Positions 20,336 through 27,923 of a stretch of 64,000 nucleotides of DNA are shown here, piece after piece. The translations under genes and the position numbers were made by a program. Position 1 is the stretch's first letter. Each line of letters opens with the position of its first letter. The notes beneath the pieces are model-generated. The model did no database searches. It saw only the letters and a list, made by a program, of their open reading frames with translations, and was not told the DNA's origin. Source of the DNA: PoT sp049331405 (GTDB lineage: Bacteria > Planctomycetota > Planctomycetia > Isosphaerales > Isosphaeraceae); the NCBI RefSeq assembly GCF_049331405.1, contig NZ_CP186274.1, positions 3,658,001 to 3,722,000 of the forward strand, in the 5' to 3' direction.

Positions 20336-20530
20336 CCATGCCTCCCTGAAGCAACATTGGATCGTCTTGGATACTTCGCAAACCGCGATGCGAGCGCGTG
20401 AGGGTACCGCCGTGATCCGTCTGGCCACACGGCTCGACGCGCCGGACGTCCCTCGATCACTCAATTGAGACGCGGCTAGGGCCCACCGCTTCGAGGCGGG
20501 CCATCAAGCGCGTTGGCGAGGCGGCCCGGC

Positions 20531-21694
20531 TCAACCGTTCGCGACGGTCTTACCCCATTCCTCGAGGTGAGTGCGGGCCAGCTCGTGCATGGACCTGATC
20601 GCCGCCTTGATGGCGCCCAGGCTCGTGCCAACGTATTTATCGACGATGGCGGAGGCAATCTCAAAGGCGACAACGTTCTCAACAATCACACTGGCCGCGG
20701 GAACGGCACAGACGTCAGAACGCTCATAGGTCGCAGGCTGAGGGGCCTTTGTCGCCATGTTCACGGACGGCCCGCGCGCCGCGAGGGTGCTGATCGGCTT
20801 CTTGGCGGCGCGGACGATGATCGGCTCACCGTTCGTCGTCCCCCCCTCGATGCCGCCGGCATTGTTCGTCGGCCGGCGGAACCCGAAGCGGGGATCCTCG
20901 GGGTCGACGACGTCCTCGTGCCTGATCGGATCCATGACCTGAGACCCCGGCCGTCGAGCCGCCTCGATGCCGAGCCCGATCTCGACCCCCTTGATCGCCT
21001 GGATGCTCATGACGGCCAGGGCGAGCCTGGCGTCGAGCTTCCGGTCCCACTGCACGTGGCTGCCGAGCCCGACGGGGCATCCGGTCACCACGGCCTCGAC
21101 GATGCCGCCGAGGGTATCGCCCGCGGCCTTGGCCGCGTCGATCGCGGCGACGATGGACGGGTCGGCCTCGGGATTCAGGGTATAGACGGGGCTGGCGTCG
21201 CGGACGGCCAGGTCGGTCGTCGTCGGAGGCGCGGCGATCCCGCCGAGCTCGGAGACGTATCCATAAACTTGAATGTGCAACTCGCGGAGCAGGAGCTTGG
21301 CCAGGGCGCCGACCGCGACGCGGAGGGCCGTCTCCCTCGCGCTGGCCCGCTCCAGGACCTGGCGGATGCCGGTCTGGTAGTTGATCGAGCCGGCGAGGTC
21401 GATGTGGCCCCCTCGGGGCGAGGCGGGCTGCTGGAGACGCTCGAGCTTCGCGTCGTTGTTCGCGAGCCGGAGCGTGATCGGGGCGCCAGTGGTGATTCCC
21501 TGGTACGTCCCCGACTCGACGAAGATGCGGTCGGTCTCGAGGGTCTGCCGCTTGCCCCGGCCGTAACCCCCTTGCCTTCGCTTGAGCTCGAAATTGATGA
21601 ATTCGTGGTCGAGGACGATCCCGGAGGGGAACCCCTCGACGATAGTGGTCAAGGCTGGCCCGTGCGACTCGCCGGCGGTCAGGTAGCGGAGCAT
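20531..21694 (-). CDS. aroC: Chorismate synthase
   Basis: Last shikimate-pathway step: EPSP to chorismate with reduced FMN. The protein (387 aa) starts M-L-R-Y-L-T-A-G-E-S-H-G-P-A-L, carrying the conserved G-E-S-H-G signature. It has Y-G-R-G-x-R-Q, G-T-Y-Q-G-I-T-T-G-A-P-I, S-P-R-G-G-H-I-D-L-A-G and R-A-S-A-R-E-T. The start codon is two bases beyond the purC stop, so the two are surely co-transcribed and probably translationally coupled. aroB of the same pathway lies 23 kb away. Confidence 0.97.
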   Translation of the reverse strand: MLRYLTAGESHGPALTTIVEGFPSGIVLDHEFINFELKRRQGGYGRGKRQTLETDRIFVESGTYQGITTGAPITLRLANNDAKLERLQQPASPRGGHIDLAGSINYQTGIRQVLERASARETALRVAVGALAKLLLRELHIQVYGYVSELGGIAAPPTTTDLAVRDASPVYTLNPEADPSIVAAIDAAKAAGDTLGGIVEAVVTGCPVGLGSHVQWDRKLDARLALAVMSIQAIKGVEIGLGIEAARRPGSQVMDPIRHEDVVDPEDPRFGFRRPTNNAGGIEGGTTNGEPIIVRAAKKPISTLAARGPSVNMATKAPQPATYERSDVCAVPAASVIVENVVAFEIASAIVDKYVGTSLGAIKAAIRSMHELARTHLEEWGKTVANG

Positions 21695-21695
21695 G

Positions 21696-22595
21696 TCATT
21701 TCCAGGGAAAATCGCGGCCAGTGATGATCTCGTAGGCGTTCACGTATTTTTGACGCGTCTTCATGATCACGTCATCGGGCAAGGCGGGAGGGGGGCTCGA
21801 CTTGTCCCAGTCCGTGGCCTCCAGCCAGTCCCGCACGAACTGCTTGTCGAACGAGGGCTGAGGTCCGCCCGGGCAATAGGTCTCCACCGCCCAGTATCGC
21901 GAACTGTCGGGGGTGAGGACCTCGTCGATCAGGATCAAGGATCCGTCGGCCTCGTCGATGCCCCATTCGAACTTGGTGTCGGCGAGGATCAGGCCTCTCT
22001 CTTTCGCACGCTCCTTGGCGGCGAGATAGATCGCGACGCTGCGGTCTCGCAGGGTCTTCGCCAGGTCCGCGCCGATGTCGGCGGCCATTCTCGCGAAGGA
22101 GACGTTCTCGTCGTGTCCCGACTCCGCCTTCGTCGCGGGCGTGAAGTAGGGCCGATCGAGCTCGTCGCTCTCGGTCAGGCCCGGGGGCAGGGGCTCGCCA
22201 CAGATGGTCCCGCTCGAGCGGTACTCTTTCCATCCACTGCCCGAGATATAACCGCGCACGACACATTCAAACGGGACGACGCGAGCCTTCTTGACGATCA
22301 TCGAGCGCCCTGAGAGGGTCTCGCGTGCCTCGTCGGAGAGGTCGAGCCCCGCGTCGTCGATCTCGGTGGAGAGCAGGTGGTTGGGGACGTCGAGCCAGTC
22401 GAACCAGAAGGAGCTGAGGCCGGTGAGGACGCGGCCTTTATCAGGAATCCCGGTGGGCAGGACCCAGTCGAAGGCGCTGATGCGATCCGTGGCGACGAGC
22501 AGGAGCCTGTCGCCGAGGTCGTACACGTCTCGCACTTTCCCCTGACGCTTGGGGAGATCGGGAAAAGAAGTCTCCAGAAGCGTCACGCCCCACAT
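21696..22595 (-). CDS. purC: Phosphoribosylaminoimidazole-succinocarboxamide synthase
   Basis: SAICAR synthase of purine synthesis, coupling CAIR with aspartate. The conserved core begins L-P-K-R-Q-G-K-V-R-D-V-Y-D-L-G and A-T-D-R-I-S-A-F-D-W-V-L-P-T-G-I-P-D-K-G. V-R-G-Y-I-S-G-S-G-W-K-E-Y and S-R-Y-W are also present. The start is uncertain. ATG 22595 (299 aa) directly follows GAAGGG; the GTG at 22586, nine bases from that site, fits ribosome spacing better. A longer ATG reading at 22634 is unlikely because it overlaps the inverted repeat there. aroC follows after one base. Confidence 0.94.
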   Translation of the reverse strand: MWGVTLLETSFPDLPKRQGKVRDVYDLGDRLLLVATDRISAFDWVLPTGIPDKGRVLTGLSSFWFDWLDVPNHLLSTEIDDAGLDLSDEARETLSGRSMIVKKARVVPFECVVRGYISGSGWKEYRSSGTICGEPLPPGLTESDELDRPYFTPATKAESGHDENVSFARMAADIGADLAKTLRDRSVAIYLAAKERAKERGLILADTKFEWGIDEADGSLILIDEVLTPDSSRYWAVETYCPGGPQPSFDKQFVRDWLEATDWDKSSPPPALPDDVIMKTRQKYVNAYEIITGRDFPWK

Positions 22596-22632
22596 CCCTT
22601 CGCACTGTCCTAAGTTCGTGTCCGGTAACCCC

Positions 22633-22646
22633 ATTGTACTGTACAA
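22633..22646. promoter_or_regulatory. Perfect inverted repeat (possible operator) upstream of purC
   Basis: TTGTAC-T-GTACAA (22634-22646) is a perfect 6-1-6 palindrome. On the minus strand it overlaps TACAAT, a -10-like hexamer, ~31 bases before the proposed purC transcription-to-ATG distance. A repressor binding here would control purC-aroC. No matching -35 is visible. Confidence 0.4.
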
Positions 22647-22650
22647 CGGG

Positions 22651-22683
22651 ACGGCCCACGCGGGCAAGAGTCGCGTGGGCCGT
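22651..22683 (-). terminator. Terminator of the membrane glycosyltransferase gene
   Basis: ACGGCCCACGCG pairs perfectly with CGCGTGGGCCGT (12 bp, 9-base loop), 32 bases past the stop of the gene ending at 22715. There is no U tract on either side. Confidence 0.65.
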
Positions 22684-22714
22684 CGGGGGTTCCCTGGGTG
22701 GAACGGAGAAGGGC

Positions 22715-24421
22715 TCAACGCCTTGTCTTATCCGCCGAAAGCTGGCTTATCGAGACCGGCGGGGTGACCCCCTGCTTCGGCACGAATTCATAGACGATGT
22801 ACAGCGAGTGCCAGGTTGGCCCGAGCTTCTTCTCGACCGAGCTGACGTTGTACTTGTCGAAGTCCTTGAGCTCGTAATGCTCGAGCATCCCGGCCATCCA
22901 TCGCTGGAATTCCGGAGTCTTCTGCGGCATCTCGTTGAACAGCACGCAGCGCAGGGGATGCTTCTCCGAGACGGCGTCGAGCCGGATGGGAGCCCCCTGC
23001 CCGTGTCTCGCCGAGTAGATTTTCTGATAGCAGAGATACGTATCCGTCGCGTCGTTCTTCCAGTGCTCGGGCCGGAACTCCACGCCCAGATCCTGCTTCA
23101 CGCAGGCGAGTTCCGCATCCCTTGCGAGGTCCGTCCAGAACCATTCCGCGAACGCGCGGGCCTTCTGGTCGGTGGCTGTCTTGTAGGGGTGGGCGGCGTC
23201 GAAGCCGATGTGGCCGAGCCCCAGCAACGCCAGCAGGAGGACCATCCCACCGAGGATGTGCCCTCGGGAACGGAAGCTCGGCAGGCGTTCGATGAGTGCG
23301 GCCGCCCCGAGGCCGGTGAGCAGGCAGACGATCGGAACGATGTACTGCATTGTCCGGGCGCTCATCCCATACGGATAGCGATGGATCGCCGCGGCAAGCA
23401 TGGCCAGGCCGAACGGGGCGAGGCAGATCCCCAGGATGGCCCTCCGATCGCGCCGCCAGAGCACGATGGCACCGACCACGAAGCAGAGGAACGTCAATGT
23501 ACTCGCGCCACGTTCGCCCCCCTCGGGATAGGCGAACATGTGGCCCGTGTTCATGGAGAAGAACCAGACGACGAAGCCCGTGATGCTGTTGAGCGGCGGG
23601 AAGGCCGGGGCCCAGGCATCGTGGAAGTACGTGTGATCCTGCGGGGCCGTCTTGTAGAAGGAGAGCAGCACCATGAAGGTGATGACCGCCCCGAGGTTGA
23701 ACGCTACGTAAGGCAGCCAGATCGCCAGCCGCTTCGATCTCCAGACCATGGCGAGGAGCCCGATCCCCACGCCCCCCACGATGAAGATCGCCGGGTAGGA
23801 GAGCCCCACGGCGATCGGCGAGGCGACCGCCATGATCCAGAGCCAGAGGGGCCGCTCGGGCTTCCGCCACCATTCCACGGCCATCGTCAGGAAGACCAGG
23901 GCCACGAAGAGGTCGGACCCATAAGGTTTCACTTCCGCGACGTAGCGTAGCGGCCATCCGGCGACGGCGAAGATGGCCACGGCGATCAGCAGCGGGACGC
24001 CGCTCATGATCCGCCCGGCGAAGTGCCGGAAAACCGGCACGCTCGCCACGCCACAAATAATCGGAAAGAGCCGCAGGCTCATCTCGTTGAAGCCGAAGAG
24101 CTTGACCGAGGTCAGCTCGACCACAAGGAAGAGCAGGGGGCAGACCTGCCGGTAATCGAGGGGCCGGAACATGTCCGAATAATCTCGGCTCAGGAAGTTG
24201 GCCGCGATCATCGTCTCGTCACACCAGAGTGGGAAGTTCAACAAGTAGCGGACGAGCCGCATCACAATCCCGAGGACGACGAAGCCAAAGATTGCACGCG
24301 TAACCCAGGGCTCGACAATGGGTTCGATCCTCAGCGGCAGTGGCCGGTTGGGATCCTGAATCGAGCCGGATTGGCTCGACGAGACGTCGCCGAGCATGGA
24401 TTCCGTTTCCGTTCTCGCCAT
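22715..24421 (-). CDS. Membrane glycosyltransferase, PMT/ArnT (GT39-like) family
   Basis: A 568-aa polytopic membrane protein with about eleven hydrophobic segments. The first extracytoplasmic loop reads F-P-L-W-C-D-E-T-M-I-A-A-N, with the acidic pair typical of PMT_2/ArnT-type transferases that use lipid-linked sugars, and Y-R-Q-V-C-P-L-L-F-L-V-V-E follows. The C-terminal ~130 residues are soluble and extracytoplasmic. ATG 24421 is chosen over GTG 24430 because AAGGAG sits eight bases upstream of the ATG. Acceptor (protein, lipid A or other glycan) cannot be told. Confidence 0.8.
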   Translation of the reverse strand: MARTETESMLGDVSSSQSGSIQDPNRPLPLRIEPIVEPWVTRAIFGFVVLGIVMRLVRYLLNFPLWCDETMIAANFLSRDYSDMFRPLDYRQVCPLLFLVVELTSVKLFGFNEMSLRLFPIICGVASVPVFRHFAGRIMSGVPLLIAVAIFAVAGWPLRYVAEVKPYGSDLFVALVFLTMAVEWWRKPERPLWLWIMAVASPIAVGLSYPAIFIVGGVGIGLLAMVWRSKRLAIWLPYVAFNLGAVITFMVLLSFYKTAPQDHTYFHDAWAPAFPPLNSITGFVVWFFSMNTGHMFAYPEGGERGASTLTFLCFVVGAIVLWRRDRRAILGICLAPFGLAMLAAAIHRYPYGMSARTMQYIVPIVCLLTGLGAAALIERLPSFRSRGHILGGMVLLLALLGLGHIGFDAAHPYKTATDQKARAFAEWFWTDLARDAELACVKQDLGVEFRPEHWKNDATDTYLCYQKIYSARHGQGAPIRLDAVSEKHPLRCVLFNEMPQKTPEFQRWMAGMLEHYELKDFDKYNVSSVEKKLGPTWHSLYIVYEFVPKQGVTPPVSISQLSADKTRR

Positions 24422-24555
24422 GGTCGGCACTCCTTGCCACCGGTCGTCCGCGGGCTGTTCACAGCATTGCTCATGGTCTTCGCATCGTCATCGCGGGAAT
24501 GAGAACCCGCGATTTCAATCGCGAAGCGGCGTGACAGCGGGGGGAGAGAGTTTGC

Positions 24556-24585
24556 GTATCATGCAAATTCTCGGAATTGCGTCAA
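24556..24585 (-). promoter_or_regulatory. Possible promoter for the membrane glycosyltransferase
   Basis: On the minus strand TTGACG (complement of 24580-24585) and TGATAC (complement of 24556-24561) are 18 bases apart. The -10 is poor. The -35 extended motif TTGACGCAATT is identical to that at 11069-11079. The gap 24422-24856 otherwise holds only the opposing promoter at 24796. Confidence 0.3.
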
Positions 24586-24795
24586 TTCTCACTATTTTCG
24601 GGGTCTGAGCGACAGTTGGGCATTCCCAAGGGCCGGTGCCCGAATTATCGTCCCGGAGGGGAGTTTTAGGGCTCTGGCGGTTGGCCTGGCCTGGGAACCG
24701 AACATAAGGACCATTATCAGACATTGTAGTACGGGCGAAAATCGCTTCTCTCTCGAAGACCCGCCTCCCGGATTCGCCCCGGAACCCGGTCCGCC

Positions 24796-24801
24796 TATAA
24801 T
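24796..24801 (+). promoter_or_regulatory. Consensus -10 box for the alpha/beta hydrolase gene
   Basis: A perfect TATAAT lies 55 bases before the ATG at 24857. The best -35 at 17-base spacing is TTCGCC (24773-24778), only a partial match. In such GC-rich DNA an intact TATAAT in an intergenic region is probably functional. Confidence 0.45.
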
Positions 24802-24856
24802 CCGGGGCCATCGGGAATGGACTGAATCGACTTTCGGGATGGTTTGAGAGCTCGCC

Positions 24857-26158
24857 ATGCTCGCTTTGTTGATTGCCGTCGCGTGCAGCCTCGGCGGATC
24901 GTCGAATGGTCGAGATGAGACGAACAGCCGGCCGCTCGAGGTCCGGATCGCGTTGGAGGCGGGTCGCGATTTGGATGTGGGCCAGTTCGTCGTGACCCTG
25001 GGACAAGCGACCGGCATCGCCGTGGTCAAGCCCGAGGGCTCGCTGAGCGTGCCCGTGGCAGGTGTCGGAGGCGGAGTCTCCCGGAACGCCCTCGAAGGCT
25101 TGCTCGGCCCGGCCGCGTCCTTGAGCTTGGACGGTAAGTCGCTCGTGGTCTCCCTGGACCGGACTCGGACGACCGGCGATTCTCGGGCGGACTGGATTCA
25201 GCGACTTAGGAAGCTGGCCGAGCATGTTGAACAAGAAGCCCGACGCGAGGCCAAGTATGGGATGCGTGCTCGTCCGTCCTACAGGCCCAACGATCCCGGT
25301 CGGCCGACGATCTGCCTCGTGCACGGATTGAATTCATCATCGGGCGGCTTCGTGCACATGATCCCGCCACTCGAAGCCGCCGGGTTCGGGGTAGTCGTCT
25401 TCGACTATCCGTTCAACCGGGAGCTCGAAGATTCGTGCGACCGCTTTCGGAAGGATTGGGCGGAGTTCCGTCACAAGAATGGTGAGACGAGGCCCTGGGC
25501 GATCGTCGCGCATTCCATGGGGGCCCTGGTCTCGCGTTCCTATGTCGAGACTGACGGGGTCTACGACAACGACGTGTCGGATCTCATCCTGATCGCCCCA
25601 GTGAACCAGGGGTCGAGCCTCGCGAAGATCCAGACGTTGCTCCAACTCCTGGATAGCGTCCGTGCCGTCAGGGGGAACAAACATGCCGAGGCCCTCTCGC
25701 ACCTGGGGGACGGGCTCGGCGAGGCGGCGAAGGACATCCTGCCCGGAAGCCGGTTTCTCAAGGCCTTGAACAAGAACCCCAGGCGAGCGGGCGTCCGCTA
25801 CCGGATCATCGCCGGGGATGTCGGCTTCGTCACGCGCGAGATGCGTGCTCAGGTCGAGTCCCGGATGGCGACCGTCCGCAAAGGTGGCGGCCTGCTCGGT
25901 GGGCTCGTGCGACTGGCCTCGGCCGAGGTCGAGGATCAACTCGACGAGGTGAGCGACGGCACGGGGGACGGCTGCGTGACCGTCGAGCGGACGAAACTCC
26001 CCGGCGTTGTCGACCACGTGACGATCCACGCAAACCACGCGGAATTGATCCGGGCTCCTCTGCTCTTCCGCGACCCCGGCCCGGTCGCCTGCATGCCTTA
26101 CCTGCTGAAGTGGCTTCCCGCCAGGACGCCGGCCGCGGCCAGTTCCTCGCCGCCTTGA
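24857..26158 (+). CDS. Alpha/beta hydrolase with an N-terminal exported region
   Basis: A 433-aa protein. The first ~17 residues (L-A-L-L-I-A-V-A-C-S-L-G-G-S) look like a signal or lipoprotein-type leader with a cysteine at position 10. Residues ~30-100 form a small secretin-STN-like module (V-G-Q-F-V-V-T-L-G-Q-A-T-G-I-A-V-V). The hydrolase domain starts about residue 150: oxyanion motif L-V-H-G-L-N-S-S-S-G-G-F, nucleophile elbow A-H-S-M-G-A-L-V-S and a late A-N-H-A-E-L-I-R that can supply His. The S-M-G elbow resembles lipases and PGAP1-like esterases. Substrate unknown. GAGAG precedes the ATG. Confidence 0.78.
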   Translation: MLALLIAVACSLGGSSNGRDETNSRPLEVRIALEAGRDLDVGQFVVTLGQATGIAVVKPEGSLSVPVAGVGGGVSRNALEGLLGPAASLSLDGKSLVVSLDRTRTTGDSRADWIQRLRKLAEHVEQEARREAKYGMRARPSYRPNDPGRPTICLVHGLNSSSGGFVHMIPPLEAAGFGVVVFDYPFNRELEDSCDRFRKDWAEFRHKNGETRPWAIVAHSMGALVSRSYVETDGVYDNDVSDLILIAPVNQGSSLAKIQTLLQLLDSVRAVRGNKHAEALSHLGDGLGEAAKDILPGSRFLKALNKNPRRAGVRYRIIAGDVGFVTREMRAQVESRMATVRKGGGLLGGLVRLASAEVEDQLDEVSDGTGDGCVTVERTKLPGVVDHVTIHANHAELIRAPLLFRDPGPVACMPYLLKWLPARTPAAASSSPP

Positions 26159-26318
26159 GTGAGGCCCCGTCTCAGCGCGCGGGCCAGGAGGGGCTTGGGA
26201 ACCTCGGGATGATTCGTTACTCTTGTTCGCGTTCCGGTTTCGGTCGCGAGCGCGCGGTCCATGTCCGAATCAAAGGTCGCGGTCCCTCTCCCCACCGCAA
26301 ACAGAGAGTTGTGTTCGC

Positions 26319-27899
26319 ATGTCGAATTCTGCCGAACTCGAGGTGACGGCCGACGGGCCCAAAGTGGGACATCCCAAGGGCCTCTACGTCCTCTTCAGCG
26401 CCGAGATGTGGGAGAGGTTCAGCTACTACGGGATGCGGGCGCTGCTGGTGCTCTATCTCACGAGCAAGCTGGGATACAAGCGTGAGGAAGCCCTTGGGCT
26501 CTACGCGACCTACACGGGCCTGGTCTATCTGACGCCGCTCCTGGGTGGGCCGCTCGCAGACAGGTTCCTCGGCCAGCGTAAAGCTATCTTGATTGGTGGA
26601 TTGCTCATGGCACTCGGCCATTTCGCCATGGCCTTCGAGGAGCATCTCTACATGGCGCTAGGCCTGATCATCCTGGGCAACGGATTCTTCAAGCCGAATA
26701 TCTCGACGATGGTCGGGCAATTGTATGAACCCGGAGATAGTCGGCGAGACAGCGCCTATACCATCTTCTACATGGGTATCAATCTCGGGGCATCGATCTC
26801 ACCCCTCGTCTGCGGCTTCCTCGCGAAGCAGCAGGGCTTAGGGGAGCATTACGGATTCGGGGCCGCCGGGGTTGGAATGCTTCTTGCCCTGCTCACTTTT
26901 ATTTTCATGCAGCGGGTCCTGGGGAACCAGGGATATCCTCCTGGACGCGGGGAAGGGCCACACCGATTCTTCCCAATCGACATCGTGCATGTCATCGTAC
27001 TGACCGTGCTCGGGGTTGGCTTGGTCTTCGTCGCCCTCAAGCCGGCAGCCCAGATCGCGCAAGCCGGGGGACGCTCTGGATCGTTGCTCGTCCTATCTTA
27101 TTGGATCTTGTTGGCGCTGGTATATGTAGGTTTTACGTTTCTGCTATGCACCTTTACCGAATCTAATCTCAAGGTCCAACACCCAACAGGCTCCCTCGAC
27201 GCCAAGCGGGACGCGGGCACATTGGCCGAAGATGACCCGACAAGCCTCCCCTTCACCGGCGTCGACTGGCAAAGGCTTGCTGTCATCTTTTTTGTTTCCA
27301 TGTTTTCCATCGTTTTCTGGATGGCGTTCGAGCAGGCGGGCGGCACGCTGACGCTGTTCGCGGAAGAGAAGACCAATCGATTCGTATTCGGATATGAGTT
27401 TCCCGCCTCGTGGTATCAGTCGGTTAACCCGTTCCTCATTATCGCGATGGCCCCAATCATGTCCCAGCTTTGGGGTAAGCTCGATCGCACGAAATACGCC
27501 TTGAATTCGGCGGCGAAGATGGGCCTGGGGCTGATTGTCCTCGGCCTTGGCGTGACGATCATGGCGACGGCCGAGAGCCAGGCGGCGAAGTTCGGCAAGG
27601 TCGGCCCGCTCTGGCTGGTGTGCGTCTATCTGCTCTACACGTTAGGCGAACTCTGCCTGTCTCCGATCGGACTCTCCCTCGTCAACAAACTGGCGCACCC
27701 TAAGGTCGCCTCCCTCATGATGGGAGGGTGGTTCGTCTGCACGGCGGTGGCGAACTTCCTGGCCGGGAAGCTGGAAGAGTTGCTCAAGGAAACGCACATC
27801 AACATGTGGACGTTCCTCATCTTCACGTCGATCGGGCCGGGCGTGGTGCTGCTGCTGCTGAGCCCGCTGCTGAAGAAGATGGGACATGGACGGCTTTGA
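26319..27899 (+). CDS. Proton-dependent peptide transporter (POT/PTR family)
   Basis: A 526-aa major facilitator protein importing di- and tripeptides with protons. E-M-W-E-R-F-S-Y-Y-G-M-R is the E-x-x-E-R proton-coupling motif in helix 1. G-N-G-F-F-K-P-N-I-S-T and F-Y-M-G-I-N-L-G-A are the two PTR2 signatures. There are about twelve to fourteen hydrophobic segments, and F-W-M-A-F-E-Q-A-G-G-T lies in the C-terminal half. ATG 26319 gives M-S-N-S-A-E-L; the longer frame upstream adds an Arg-rich nonsense leader. The S9 peptidase gene follows after 24 bases, suggesting a peptide uptake and breakdown unit. Confidence 0.93.
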   Translation: MSNSAELEVTADGPKVGHPKGLYVLFSAEMWERFSYYGMRALLVLYLTSKLGYKREEALGLYATYTGLVYLTPLLGGPLADRFLGQRKAILIGGLLMALGHFAMAFEEHLYMALGLIILGNGFFKPNISTMVGQLYEPGDSRRDSAYTIFYMGINLGASISPLVCGFLAKQQGLGEHYGFGAAGVGMLLALLTFIFMQRVLGNQGYPPGRGEGPHRFFPIDIVHVIVLTVLGVGLVFVALKPAAQIAQAGGRSGSLLVLSYWILLALVYVGFTFLLCTFTESNLKVQHPTGSLDAKRDAGTLAEDDPTSLPFTGVDWQRLAVIFFVSMFSIVFWMAFEQAGGTLTLFAEEKTNRFVFGYEFPASWYQSVNPFLIIAMAPIMSQLWGKLDRTKYALNSAAKMGLGLIVLGLGVTIMATAESQAAKFGKVGPLWLVCVYLLYTLGELCLSPIGLSLVNKLAHPKVASLMMGGWFVCTAVANFLAGKLEELLKETHINMWTFLIFTSIGPGVVLLLLSPLLKKMGHGRL

Positions 27900-27923
27900 T
27901 CCGGCATATGTGAGGGAGGATCG

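Noticed and set aside
22634..23950. 438-codon plus-strand frame over the membrane glycosyltransferase
   Set aside because: The peptide is almost wholly charged and hydrophilic, the reverse reading of membrane helices.
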